NCBI RefSeq assembly: GCF_963576675.1
Contig: NC_088911.1
Location: forward strand, 130,761,929-130,825,928
Direction of reading: 5' to 3'
Source of the DNA: Euphorbia lathyris
Lineage: Eukaryota > Streptophyta > Magnoliopsida > Malpighiales > Euphorbiaceae
Length of the DNA stretch: 64,000 nucleotides
Part shown: positions 33,463 through 43,859 of the stretch, piece after piece
Position numbering within the stretch: the first letter of the stretch is position 1
How the letters are laid out: every line of letters starts with the position of its first letter
Position numbers and translations under genes: made by a program
The notes under the pieces: model-generated
Seen by the model: the letters and a program-made list of their open reading frames with translations, nothing else
What the model was told of the DNA's origin: nothing
Databases searched by the model: none

Positions 33463-34014
33463 TAGTTTTTTTAAGTAAGACAATTAGTTTTAATACCTAC
33501 AAAAATTATTAAATTTAAACTAATTTATCAATTATTGTCAATTTTAAAACTGGACTAATACATAAACTTCGATTTAAATTAAACTGATTTACTGACAAGT
33601 TCAAGGGCCATTTTGACCCTCACGTCATACAATTTATCTCCTATAATTTCACTTTTTCATGCTCAATTTGTGTTTTTGGGAAAGTATCAATTTAGGTCCC
33701 ACGTACAAAGTAGCACCAATATAGGTTTAACACTTAAAAAATGTATCAATTTAGGCCTCAATAACGGATTGTAAGGGGTGAGAAATACCACTTTTGTGGA
33801 GTTAAGGGGGTAAATAGGACATTCTATGAGTTGGGGGGTAAATGGACAAGTTGGGGGTGAGAAATACCACTTTTATGGAGTTAAGGAGGTAAATAAGACA
33901 TTCGATGAGTTAGAAGGATAAAATGATCAATTTGAACAAGTTAAGGGGTTGGGGGAGCATTATGCCTTAATAAATCTTAAAAGTTACTATATAACATGTT
34001 TCTTCAAAGGACTG
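33463..34014. other. Fragments of MITE-like repeats
   Basis: 33670-33770 resembles the MITE at 1297-1531. 33770-33960 contains two copies of GTGAGAAATACCACTTTT-like text related to the MULE MITE at 27171-27666. No gene is seen. Confidence 0.5.
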
Positions 34015-34931
34015 GCAAGATGCAAGAAACCGCGCCTTAAATTTGTGTAAACCACCTTCTTTTTCTGTGCACTCTGATGATCCTCGGGCTGGGAGAGCAG
34101 GTTCTGTGGTGCTTTCTCTTGTAGAATTGCAGAAGCTTTCCAAGCGAGAGAAGAGGAAGTTGTTGGAATTAGAGAAGCGTTGAGTTGGATTAAAAGGAGA
34201 GGCATTGGCAAGAGTAGAGGTTGAGTCTGATGCTGCAAATGTTGTTGATCATATGTCCGAGTCAAGTTTTCATTCGGCTTACGGTATTATCTTAGAGGAT
34301 TGTAAAAGGTTGTTTTAGTCTTTCTCTGATCTGAAAATCAGATTCATTAATCGTTCTGCGAATTGTGTTGCTCACGATTTACCTAAAGTTAGTCATTCTA
34401 TGCTACGATTTAGGGAGTGGCTTTCTTCCTTCTTGTTTGTATTCTTCATAATTTGTCTTTTTTTATTATTATTACAACTGAAGTAAAGTTACAGCAAAAC
34501 AAGAGAAAAAGAAACAGAAAAAATTCAAACAGCAGGAACATCAACTTTCCTGGGAAAAACAACACCTAACCTATCGTCCAGTAGCAGCTGAATTATCGAG
34601 TCTGGAGGTTCGTTGAGACGAGTGATGCCTATTGGGAGATCATGGGCCAACGAAGCTGATTTGTCGGCAATTCGATTTTGTTCCCTAAAGATGTGGGATA
34701 TCGTTACCTTGGAGAAGGAGGACATAATTTTCCGGAGACTGTGCAACATATTCCTGGATGCAGCAGGGAGCAGCAGAGACGATTTTGAAAGGAAATTAAC
34801 AATTTCGATGTTGTCGGATTCAATTATCAATTGAGAGATATTCAGTTCTTTGGCTAAGCATACCCTGTGTAAACACCCCCAACTTCATAATTTGTCTTTT
34901 AAGTAATGAATTTCTTTTTTGCCTAAAAAAT
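34015..34931 (+). pseudogene. Older LINE tail on the plus strand, interrupted by a younger LINE
   Basis: The plus strand encodes a degraded RNase H end (GIREALSWIKRRGIG, EVESDAANVVDHM, IRFINRSANCVAHDL) with several stops. Its 3' end resumes after the younger insertion at 34901 (AAGTAATGAATTTC) and finishes in an A-run near 34925-34930. Confidence 0.75.
34462..34882 (-). mobile_element. Short 5'-truncated LINE inside a LINE
   Basis: A perfect 18-bp duplication CTTCATAATTTGTCTTTT (34444-34461, 34883-34900) bounds a 421-bp insert. Its minus strand encodes the last about 100 residues of a LINE RNase H (IIESDNIEIVNFL, ISHIFREQNRIADKSA, LLDDRLGVVFPRK), the same family as the element at 30235-33461. 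The tail is the (AAT)n-like tract next to 34462. Confidence 0.92.
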
Positions 34932-35365
34932 TTACTATATAACATTAAAAAATAGATATTTTTGTTTTTAGATTTGAGTGTGACACAATACTATAAATAC
35001 TAATTATCCGCTTTTGGTGGATTTTCTATATTAAATCTGACGACTCTTCTTTTGACAAGTTAAATCTCATGACTTTATATTGCACTTTTATGTTGAAAAC
35101 ACGTGTTACAGTATATCAAAAAAAATACTAACAAATACTTACGTGAAAAAAAAATGAAGAAGTTGGAATCTTCCTACAAAACCCTTTTTATATAATTTTA
35201 ATTATTACGATAAAATATTTTTGCCTCAATAAACATAGAATTGTGTATTTATTTTAAAAATAATAGAATAAAGAAAGTATCAAGTTTGGGTGATTGGCTG
35301 GATCCGGAAGTTGCCATTTGCCAGCTCGCATATACACAACTAATTTGTTAAATCCTCTAGGGTTA
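34932..35365. other. AT-rich intergenic stretch, no gene seen
   Basis: Nothing recognised. Confidence 0.45.
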
Positions 35366-35372
35366 GTTTTAC

Positions 35373-36008
35373 ACGTTAGGTAATGGTGGGGAAGTAATGG
35401 AACCGAGCCGAACTTTAGTCTGTTCAAGTTCGGTTCACTATAAAATTAACGAGTTCGAGTCCGAGCTGAGCTTTGAATTGCTCAAACTCGGCTCAGCTCA
35501 TTAGAAAATAAACAAGCTCGAGCCGAGTTTCGAGCTAGTTTCGAACCCAAAACCCTCTTTGAACTTGGTTCATTAAAAAAATTATCTAACCATAAATTGT
35601 TTGTGAGTAAATCGTTAATTATATTTATGAAGTTTGTTCACAAATAACTCTTTAATTGTGTACATAAACTAGCTCACAAGCAAAGTTCGTGAATAAACAA
35701 ACAAGATGCTTACAAATAGTTCGTCTACTACTCATTTATTATGTTTGTGAACGAATTCATCTAATAGCAAATGAAATAACACTAAGTTTAGATATTTGTG
35801 AACTGACACAAAACTATATAATTTGTTCATAAATGTTCTAATCGAGTCTGCTCGCGAGTTTTCGAGCCGAGCTCGGCTCATTTATAAACCGAGTCAGTAA
35901 ATCGTGCTCACGAACGGTTTATTTACAAATCAAGTCGAGTCGAACCGAGCTTTTATCGAACCGATCACTGAGCCGCTCATGAGCGACTCGGCTCATTTAC
36001 AGCCCTAG
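35373..36008. mobile_element. hAT MITE with GAGCCGAGC-rich arms
   Basis: The right end CATTTACAGCCCTAG and a degraded left end bound a fold-back element rich in GAGCTCGGCTC-type text. GTTTTAC flanks both sides (35366-35372, 36009-36015), seven bases of the expected eight. Elements ending TAGGGCTGTAAA are common hAT MITEs in plants. Confidence 0.65.
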
Positions 36009-36385
36009 GTTTTACCAAGTTTGAATCACTTTAAGGTTTTTGACTAGTCAACCTTTTAATAGTGGTCTTTGAAGAAAATTATTTCCAATATGATTATAAT
36101 GGTTGGAAAATAATTCTATTGGATAATGTGTTTTTAATGTCCCAATATGACAATGGCCCATCATAATGATACAAAAGATAAGCAACTTGTTCTTTTATAC
36201 AATTAGAGCGTGTCCATCATTGTAATGGAAATGTTTTGTGATTTACTAAACCCAGCCCTAATTTTACACTTCTAGCCCCGTGAATAGATCGAAATACCCT
36301 TTGCACTAAATTTAAAAAACCCCAAAACCTCTCAAGAAGCCGAAACGATTTTTGCTCAAATCCGGACAAATTAGTGAGCCGAATC

Positions 36386-38073
36386 ATGGATGGTGATAGA
36401 AACCGTAAAGGAAAAGCTAAAATGGTACGATTTACCGCTTTATTTCATTGATTTATGGATCGTTTTGGATCTGTTGTGATGTTTAAAAATTTCGGCCGGA
36501 ATCGCAGTCGGGCGTATGAGTATCACGCCCGATCTGCGGTTCGGGCGTATGAGTATCACGCCCGACCAGTGGTTCGGGCGTGATAGCCACATGCCCGAAC
36601 CAATAGTAGGGCGTGATGCTCATACGCCCTAACCACTGATAGGGCGTGATGTGCATACGCCCGACCAATGGTTCAGACGTGATTCCCTTACGCCCATTTT
36701 TAATAAAAATTAATATTTTTTAAAATTTTAGTAAATTTAGTGTAATTTTAGTTTAATTATAATAAACATTTTAGTAATTTAGTGTAATTTTAGTATAAAT
36801 TGAGAATAATTATATTATAATTTTATTAGTTTAGTAGTATTTTAGCATAATTTTATAAATTTAGTATAATTTACATTATTTACAATTTTATTAATTTAGT
36901 GTAATTTTTTTTTGTAGACGGAGCGGCCTACTAGGGGTGGGAAATCCATCCCGTCATCTGCTCGTCGTCTAGATATGGACGACGAGGATGATACACCACG
37001 GCATACGAGATTGCGTGGTATAGATATTTCTGGTCGTAGGCGGAGAGGGGCTGCGACGGAGCAGTTGAGGAGGGGGCCGATTGCGGATCAGGCCGATATT
37101 CATGGCTCAGAGGGGGCGACTGATTTTGATGACAGAGAGCCCGATGGCGATTCTTTTCAGGACTACCTGGATGTGGTAGCCCGGACAGTGCGACAGTCCG
37201 CTGTTGCACATGATCGCGAGGTTGAGGAGAGCGATGAGCAGCCGACCCCGGGGAGACAGCCGACCCAGCGCGTAGGAGGTCGTTTTGCGAGTACATGTAT
37301 TTTTTAGTATAATTTAGTATAATTTTAGTATAATTTAATATAATTTAGTATTTTTTAGTATAACGGCGGCAGAGGTATTTTATAAAATTTTAGAATTTAT
37401 TTAATTATTATTTATAGTATATTATTTTTTTATTGAGTATTACTTTTTTCCAGGTGACGTGGTTGCCTTATGGTCCTGTCGCTGATGATGATCGACTTCG
37501 AGTGTCCTACGCCGGTTGGATACGGTGTATAGACATCGTCGAGCCGTATATGCCCGACCGAGCGCTGCGACAGGTCGGATATACTCAGCCTATCCCAGCT
37601 GAGCGTATTAGACCTGATAAAGCAGTACGACCATGGAAGTCGTTATTGTACAGGCTCACGCATTCCTTAGTCACAGTTGAGGACACCTGGCGGAGATTTC
37701 CATCGGCTCGGGGCATTGATCGGAGGAGATGCCGACCAGTTGGATACGATCCCACTGCCTGTGATCCTGCTTATATGGATTGGTATATGCAATATTCGCA
37801 TCCCCATCTCCTTCATGCACCACAGGCTAGACCGGTACAGCATGCTCGCGCCAACAGCGAATTTGTAAGTTTATTATTATTTAATATTATTATTTAGTAT
37901 TAGTTTATATGTGTTTAATTTTTAATATTTATTTATTACTTTTTTTTTTTGCAGTGGGTTAGCTGGTTGTGGCGTGTCACCCAACTATCGGCTACCCACC
38001 GATCTGACGAGGATGTTCCACGCATTAAGAGGGAGATGGATGAGTTTATGGATGCGTGGCGTCGGGCGAGCTG
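36386..38073 (+). CDS. Plant mobile domain (PMD) protein, spliced, partial
   Basis: Suggested exons: 36386-36424 (MDGDRNRKGKAKM, donor GTACG), about 36919 to about 37280 (acidic/basic low-complexity region, MDDEDDTPRHTRLRGIDISG), 37452-37865 and 37955-38073 (acceptor TTTTTTGCAG, stop TGA). Exon 3 has WLPYGPVADDDRLRVSYAGW, then RCIDIVEPYMPDRALRQVGY and QPIP, the C-terminal signature of the plant mobile domain (PF10536), found in MAIN/MAIL1-type proteins and in Gypsy and Mutator-like transposons. Phases agree for exons 1-2 and 3-4; the join of exon 2 to 3 is uncertain (a phase-matching donor would be CGC|GTAGGA at about 37270) and the N-terminal half of the domain is missing. It may therefore be a defective transposon gene. 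Confidence 0.6.
36490..36702. repeat. GC-rich palindromic tandem array, left
   Basis: Roughly 30-bp units on the theme GGGCGTATGAGTATCACGCCC alternate in orientation, about seven units. Each unit has complementary ends (GGGCGT...ACGCCC), so each can fold as a short hairpin. They lie in intron 1 of the PMD gene. Confidence 0.85.
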
Positions 38074-38476
38074 ATTTTTTATTGTACACATTCATACATT
38101 TAAACACTTTTTGTTGTAGATATTAAATTTACTCTATTACGTTTATAAATGTTTATGTTTATTAATGTTTATTTTAATTTTTATGTTTTTAAAATTTTTT
38201 TGTTAAGTACATTTATGTAGTCACGGGCTTAACGGACTATTTACGGGTTTAACGGCCTATTTACGGGATACATAAGCTATTTTTTTGTGATTTACTAAAC
38301 CCAGCCCTAATTTTACACTTCTAGCCCTGTGAATAGACCGAAATACCCTTTGCACTAAATTTCAAAAAACTCAAAACCTCTCAAGAATCCGAAACGATAG
38401 TTACGGGCTTAATGGACTATTTACGGGTTTAACGGCCTATTTACAGGATACAGAAGCTATTTTTTTTGCTCTCTCG

Positions 38477-38686
38477 ATACACGGACGTGTGAAGATCACG
38501 CCTTCCTGTGTGGTTGGGCGTGATAGCCCTACGCCTCACCGTGTGGTCGGACGTGATAGTTCCACGTCCGACCAAACGGTGAGGCGTAGGCCTATCACGC
38601 CCGACCACACGGGAAGGCGTGATCTTCATACGCCCCACCATGAGGTGAGGCGTGATGTCCATACGCCCGTGCATCGAGAGAGAAAA
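38477..38686. repeat. GC-rich palindromic tandem array, right
   Basis: About seven units on the theme GGGCGTGATAGCCCTACGCC, themselves arranged as a larger palindrome: a CTCTCGATACACGGACGTGTG-like left half is mirrored by the GCCCGTGCATCGAGAG right half. The units are related to the array at 36490-36702, which makes them likely subterminal binding sites of the same element. Confidence 0.85.
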
Positions 38687-38789
38687 AAATAGCTTTTTCC
38701 ACCCCCAAAACCTATGAAAGGGTAATTTCGTCCTTCCACGGGGCTATGGGTGGGAAATTGGGGCTGGGTTTAACAACACCCAATGTTTT

Positions 38790-39588
38790 TAATGGATTAA
38801 CTAAAAAGTGATCATTTTAAGAGAATTATTCTCAACCTAGTAATGGTTGAGAAATAATTCTCTTGGAGTGGCTGTTTTTAATTCTATAATTAAAAACAAT
38901 CATATTACAGCGGATCCACCACTATAAATATCAAAATTATGGTGAGTCTGCTGTAATAGTACAAAAGATAAACAACTCTGTTTTTGTCTTTGTATCATTA
39001 TGGCGCCTAAGGTAAATGAATTATATTTCAACCATTACTATATTGAAAATGATTCCCTTAAAATGTTATTTTTAGGGGTTTAACCCGTTTTTAATTACAT
39101 AGTTAAAAACATTATTTACAACCATTACCAGGTTAAGCATGATTCCCTTAAAAAGTCTCCATTACGGCGGACCGTCCATTTTGATGGTAGCATTATGGCG
39201 GTGGATCCATTGTAATAGTGTCGTAATAGTATAAAAGAGAAATAGTTTGTTACTTTGTACTATGGGGTTGTAACCAACTATTAATTTACTTGTTACTCTT
39301 CTTAGTTTGTTACTAATAAAAATCGACAAACTTTATCTCTCGCGTCTAAAATGTTGAAAGCAACATAAAAATAAGAAGGTGAGCTCCACGGAAGGTGTCA
39401 AACTTGTAAGACACATGTCTGATGCGGTACATTTGGCGCCAACAAAAGCAGAGGGAATCCGCTTTTTACCGTGGGCACAACGCCCTCTTACTTGCCATTT
39501 TAACTCAAAATAATAGTAAACGTATTTTTTTCAATCCACATTTTTAATTAGCAAACAAAGCCTTCTAGTATGATGGTATTTGTGCCTA
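38790..39588. other. Diverged repeat copies, no gene
   Basis: Several copies of phrases such as GAGAATTATTCTC and AGTACAAAAGATAAACAAC recur here and at 36060-36190 and 40300-40460. They look like old fragments of one MITE family. Confidence 0.4.
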
Positions 39589-39596
39589 ATTAGTAC

Positions 39597-40263
39597 TAGA
39601 CCTGTTCAAAAGCCCATTGGCCCGCCCAGCCCGTCCAAGCCCACTCTTCAAAGACTGGGCTTGGACGTATATGTTTCGTAATAGGCCTGGCCTGGCCCAA
39701 GCCCGCTTAGGCCCGAATACATAGTAGGTTGGGCTTGGGATTTGTCTCAAAACCCAGGCCCAACCCAGCCCGGCCCGAAATTTTAATAATAACTTTAATT
39801 TAATAAATTTTATAGTTTAATAAACTTTATATTCCAAAAATAAAAATTTAAATTTCATCAACATAAAAATTTCCAAACCATATATCTTTTAGAATTGATG
39901 AACATGTACATATTTTTTTATTACTGTTTTATTTATTACTATCAAATGAGTATTTTTTTTTTATTTAGGATGGCGTTAATTGATTTTTATTGGAGTAATC
40001 CTCTAAAGTTTAGTTCATTGTATTGTATTATTTATATTTATAGTATAATTTTTTTAGTTTAATTTTAATTTAAAAAAAATATAAAGATTAGTTGGGTCGG
40101 GCCGGGTTGGGCTTGGAAATTAGTTCTTTTAGCTTGGCCCAGCCCGGCCCGAGCCCGATGTAAATATAGTACGGGCTAAGTTGGGCTTGGACAAAGCAAT
40201 TATGTAACAAGTCCGCTTAGGCCCGGCCCAAGCCCAGTCCGGCCCAGCCCATGAACAGGTCTA
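39597..40263. mobile_element. hAT MITE with GGCCCAAGCCC arms, 667 bp
   Basis: The ends TAGACCTGTTC and GAACAGGTCTA are perfect inverted repeats flanked by a perfect 8-bp duplication ATTAGTAC (39589-39596, 40264-40271). The GC-rich arms consist of GGCCCGGCCCAAGCCC-like text, the core is AT-rich, and there is no open frame. Confidence 0.93.
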
Positions 40264-40549
40264 ATTAGTACTACAAAAAATACAAATTGTTACTATCATT
40301 AAACATGTTCTAAGGGAATCATTATCCGATTGAGAATAATTCTCTTAAAATGGGATTTAACCATTTTTAATTATGTAGTTAAAATCAGTCTTTCCATGAA
40401 AATTATTTCCCAACAATTACCAAAATCGGTTAAAAATAATTCCCTAAAAAAAGTCTTTTTTTTTTAGTTTTTATCCCTAGAAGTTCAATAAATCCCCTAA
40501 ATCCATCATAAAACCTTTCATAAAAAAATACATAATTAATTCACAGATA

Positions 40550-40850
40550 TCCAATGGTGAATACACACAAAGTAAGATTTACTTTGTCAAAAACAAAGTA
40601 AGCATAAAATTAATCCAATGGTGAATACACACAAAGTAAGATTTACTTTGTCAAAAACAAAGTAAGCATAGCCTTTACCTTCGTTTTGGGTGCCTTCTAT
40701 GGTTACTTTGTTTTTGACAAAGTAACCGTTACTTGGTGTTTTTCACCATTGGATGATGGAATGTAAAATTAATCCAATGGTGAAAACACACAAAGTAAGA
40801 TTTACTTTGTCAAAAACAAAGTAAGCATAGCCTTTACCTTCGTTTTGTTA
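40550..40850. repeat. Direct and inverted copies of a palindromic unit
   Basis: Three direct copies (about 40550-40610, 40614-40689, 40772-40848) and one inverted copy (about 40699-40752) each start CCAATGGTGAA and contain TTACTTTGTCAAAAACAAAG, itself a hairpin sequence. Copies two and four also share GCATAGCCTTTACCTTCG. Confidence 0.85.
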
Positions 40851-41577
40851 TGATAAAAAGTATTCTGTTATGTTAATTATATTAATACAATAACTCAACC
40901 ACTTTAATCTCTTCCAAGCGGATAATAGTACCGAGATCCTAACACATTCGGTTTAGAAATAAATTTATGTTGTTAGTTTATCACACTGTTATGTATTTAT
41001 TAAGTTATATTTTTCCTATTTTTTCTTAAAAAAAACAAATTTAGCTAATGTTTTAGTATCTTGTTTGATTTTTGTTTTCTTATTTCACTTTTATTTTTTA
41101 CTTTATATATGAAAATATAAAATATGATCAAGATTGAAAAACAAGTATTGATAGTTATTTGAGAAGATTTTCTACTAATAATAAACAATTAACAATATTC
41201 AACAAACAATGTATCAACAGTTGAAAATGTCCTTAATTATTTAATTACTTTAAATAAAGAGAAATAAAATGGCAATAAAAATGATAAATTCTGTTGAAAA
41301 TGACAAATGGCTAAATATGCAAAATATGGTATAAAATATGAAATGGATTCATAATATTTACTAGTATGGCTAAATATGCATAAAATATTTTCTCAATATA
41401 TTTCACAATTTTATATGTTTCCTAAAATTAGTATAAAATATTAAAACGACAAATTAAATATTATTTTTAGACCTGCTTAATTGTGTTATTTACCAAATTT
41501 AAGAACCAATTTCATATTTAGTCCTAAAAAATCAAACACCTCAATGTGTAAAAAGTTCAAAGTTGAAGGATCAAATA
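40851..41577. other. AT-rich intergenic stretch, no gene seen
   Basis: Nothing recognised. Confidence 0.5.
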
Positions 41578-41586
41578 AATTATATT

Positions 41587-42103
41587 AGGGTAAATTACAC
41601 CCACGGCCACTAAATTTTACCCATTTTATTATTATGATCATTGAACTTCAATCCTTAACGGTATGGCCACTGAACTGTACACTTTTTAACATCGGTGATC
41701 ACTCAATTTTAACTAACTCCTCAAAATGACCGTTAACGACTTCAAAATGAAAATATTCAAGAATTAAAGTTGTTCAGAACGACATTTACCATAAAACCAC
41801 ATTTTTTATTTTCTAAAATCACATTTTTAGATCTTTCTCTCTCTAAAAATTTATTTTCTCTCTCCTAACCAAACAATACATAAATGACTTCAAAAACGAA
41901 AACTTTCAAAAATCAAAGTTCTTTAGAATATCATTAAATCTTCAATTTGTTTATTTTGAGGCTGTCAACGGTTGTTTTGAGGTGTTGAGTGGCCACCGGT
42001 GTTAAAAAAGTATAAAGTTCGGTGGTCATACTGTTAAGAATTGAAGTTCAGTGGTCACAATGCTAAAATGATAAAGTTCAGTGGCCATGGGTGTAATTTA
42101 CCC
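41587..42103. mobile_element. MULE-type foldback MITE in the XXT upstream region
   Basis: The ends GGGTAAATTACACCC and GGGTGTAATTTACCC are flanked by a perfect 9-bp duplication AATTATATT (41578-41586, 42104-42112). Long arms repeat the phrase GTGGCCACTGAACT in inverted order. It ends 364 bp upstream of the XXT start codon. Confidence 0.92.
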
Positions 42104-42214
42104 AATTATATTATTACTAATGAGACTATAATTAAGAAAAAATACATTTCAGAGATGAATAATTGCATTTTTTTTTTCAATTTTTTTTTTCCAACATCAA
42201 CGTGCTTACGTGAA

Positions 42215-42245
42215 TCTGAATAATATTTATATTTATATTTTATTT
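42215..42245 (+). promoter_or_regulatory. Probable TATA region of XXT
   Basis: The AT block AATATTTATATTTATATTTT (about 42221-42240) is followed by pyrimidine-rich TTTCCTATTTCGTCTTC, a likely initiator and 5' UTR start. This gives a leader of about 200 nt. Confidence 0.5.
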
Positions 42246-42467
42246 TTCCTATTTCGTCTTCTATGCTGTCTGGATCTTCCATCCATTTTCAAGCTCTCAC
42301 TTTTCCTACTACCACCGACTTTCCCAATCTTCAATCCAACCTTATTTCTCCATTTAATTACAACCATACCCTTTTCAGACAGCCATCGGGTTTTCATATC
42401 GGGGTTATTTTCTTACTGTTTCTCGCCGGCCAATCAAAGCTCTTTGCTGAGCCGACTCCGAGTCAAG

Positions 42468-43859
42468 ATGCTGGAGCGGTGTCTCGGGCCTCAACGAGCC
42501 CAACGCATTCAGAGAGCCATTCGGCACGGCAAAGTTACCATTTTTTGTCTTTTCATGACCGTCGTTGTCTTACGTGGCACAATCGGCGCCGGTAAGTTTG
42601 GTACGCCGGAGCAGGACTTCAATGACCTTCGTGAGCTTTACATCTCCCGTAAACGCGCTGAGCCTCACCGTGTTCTCGTCGAAGCCGAAATCACCACCGA
42701 GTCAGCTCAAAACAACAACAACAACGATGGTAATGTCAATAATGATCCTAACAATTATGCAAAATTCGACATTAATGACATCTTGAAAGATGAAGGAGTC
42801 GACGAGAAGCCGGATCCGAACATACCTTATTCTCTCGGCCCTAAGATTTCTGATTGGGATGAGCAGAGAGCTGAATGGTTGAAAGAAAACCCTAATTTCC
42901 CCAATTTCATTGGGCCGAATAAGCCGAGAGTGCTGTTGGTGACGGGATCGTCGCCGAAACCGTGTGAGAATCCAGTTGGAGATCATTACTTGTTGAAAGC
43001 GGTTAAGAACAAGATCGATTACTGTAGACTTCATGGGATTGAGATTTTCTACAACATGGCATTGCTTGATGCAGAAATGGCTGGTTTTTGGGCGAAACTT
43101 CCATTGATAAGGAAGCTATTACTTTCACATCCAGAGATCGAGTTCTTATGGTGGATGGATAGTGATGCCATGTTTACAGATATGGCATTCGAGGTACCAT
43201 GGGAGAGGTATAAGGATTCTAATTTTGTTATGCACGGATGGAATGAAATGGTTTACGATCAGAAAAACTGGATTGGATTGAACACAGGAAGTTTTCTGTT
43301 GAGAAATTCTCAGTGGGCATTAGATTTATTGGATACTTGGGCTCCAATGGGACCTAAAGGAAAGATTAGGGAAGAAGCAGGGAAATTGCTGACTAGAGAG
43401 CTTAAAGATAGACCAGTTTTTGAAGCTGATGATCAATCTGCAATGGTGTACATCTTGGCTACACAGAGGGAAAAATGGGGTGAGAAGGTTTATCTCGAAA
43501 ACGGATACTATTTGCACGGTTACTGGGGCATTCTAGTTGATAGATATGAGGAAATGATTGAGAATTACCATCCTGGTCTTGGTGATCATCGTTGGCCCCT
43601 TGTTACTCACTTTGTGGGTTGCAAACCTTGCGGGAAATTCGGTGATTATTCAGTAAAAAGGTGTTTGAAACAGATGGATCGCGCTTTCAATTTCGGGGAT
43701 AATCAAATTCTGCAGATGTATGGGTTTACTCATAAAGCTCTTGATAGTAGAAGAGTTAAAAGAATGAGGAATGAGACTGGGAATCCATTAGAAGTGAAAG
43801 ATGATCTTGGATTGCTTCATCCTGCTTTTAAAGCTGCCAAGTTATCAAGTTCATCTTAA
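42468..43859 (+). CDS. XXT: Xyloglucan 6-xylosyltransferase (GT34)
   Basis: The protein has 463 residues in one exon. It is a Golgi type II membrane enzyme that transfers xylose from UDP-xylose to the glucan backbone of xyloglucan. The order is a short cytosolic tail (MLERCLGPQRAQRIQRAIRH), one membrane helix (about 24-43, VTIFCLFMTVVVLRGTIG), a stem with an Asn-rich stretch, and a GT34 catalytic domain beginning near YSLGPKISDWDEQR. The metal-binding D-S-D is in FLWWMDSDAMF (about residue 230). Further family blocks are NWIGLNTGSFLLRN, EADDQSAMVY, HGYWGILVDRYEEM and THFVGCKPCG (about 380). The length matches Arabidopsis XXT1/XXT2 (about 460) and the sequence is very close to them. The frame is open upstream to 42210, but MLERC aligns with the family start, and the upstream part is 5' UTR. 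No intron was needed, although family members in other plants vary. Confidence 0.97.
   Translation: MLERCLGPQRAQRIQRAIRHGKVTIFCLFMTVVVLRGTIGAGKFGTPEQDFNDLRELYISRKRAEPHRVLVEAEITTESAQNNNNNDGNVNNDPNNYAKFDINDILKDEGVDEKPDPNIPYSLGPKISDWDEQRAEWLKENPNFPNFIGPNKPRVLLVTGSSPKPCENPVGDHYLLKAVKNKIDYCRLHGIEIFYNMALLDAEMAGFWAKLPLIRKLLLSHPEIEFLWWMDSDAMFTDMAFEVPWERYKDSNFVMHGWNEMVYDQKNWIGLNTGSFLLRNSQWALDLLDTWAPMGPKGKIREEAGKLLTRELKDRPVFEADDQSAMVYILATQREKWGEKVYLENGYYLHGYWGILVDRYEEMIENYHPGLGDHRWPLVTHFVGCKPCGKFGDYSVKRCLKQMDRAFNFGDNQILQMYGFTHKALDSRRVKRMRNETGNPLEVKDDLGLLHPAFKAAKLSSSS

Larger units (their letters stand above)
36238..38781 (+). mobile_element. Mutator-like unit carrying a plant-mobile-domain gene
   Basis: The left end carries TTTACTAAACCCAGCCC and the right end the inverse GGGCTGGGTTTAACAA. 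AATGTTTT flanks both ends (36230-36237, 38782-38789), so the target duplication is 8 or 9 bp. The subterminal regions carry GC-rich palindromic arrays. A second copy of the left-end sequence lies inside the right part at 38287-38398, between two copies of a block on the theme TTACGGGTTTAACGGCCTATTTAC, indicating an internal duplication or a nested end. No MURA-type transposase is present. Confidence 0.7.

Noticed and set aside
30426..33512. Plus-strand open frames of 60-160 codons within 30.4-33.5 kb
   Set aside because: They are shadows on the opposite strand of the LINE ORF2 frame.
36483..36668. Open frame repeating VGR...ITP-type peptides (and a similar one at 38441-38674)
   Set aside because: These frames are read through the palindromic DNA arrays on both strands; the peptide repetition reflects the DNA repeats.
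36490..38686. Regular palindromic units that superficially resemble a CRISPR array
   Set aside because: The units alternate in orientation with no unique spacers of constant length, in a plant transposon.
42210..42467. An upstream ATG that would extend the XXT protein by 86 residues
   Set aside because: The extension is T-rich leader sequence overlapping the TATA-like block and has no counterpart in XXT proteins; MLERC at 42468 matches the family start.
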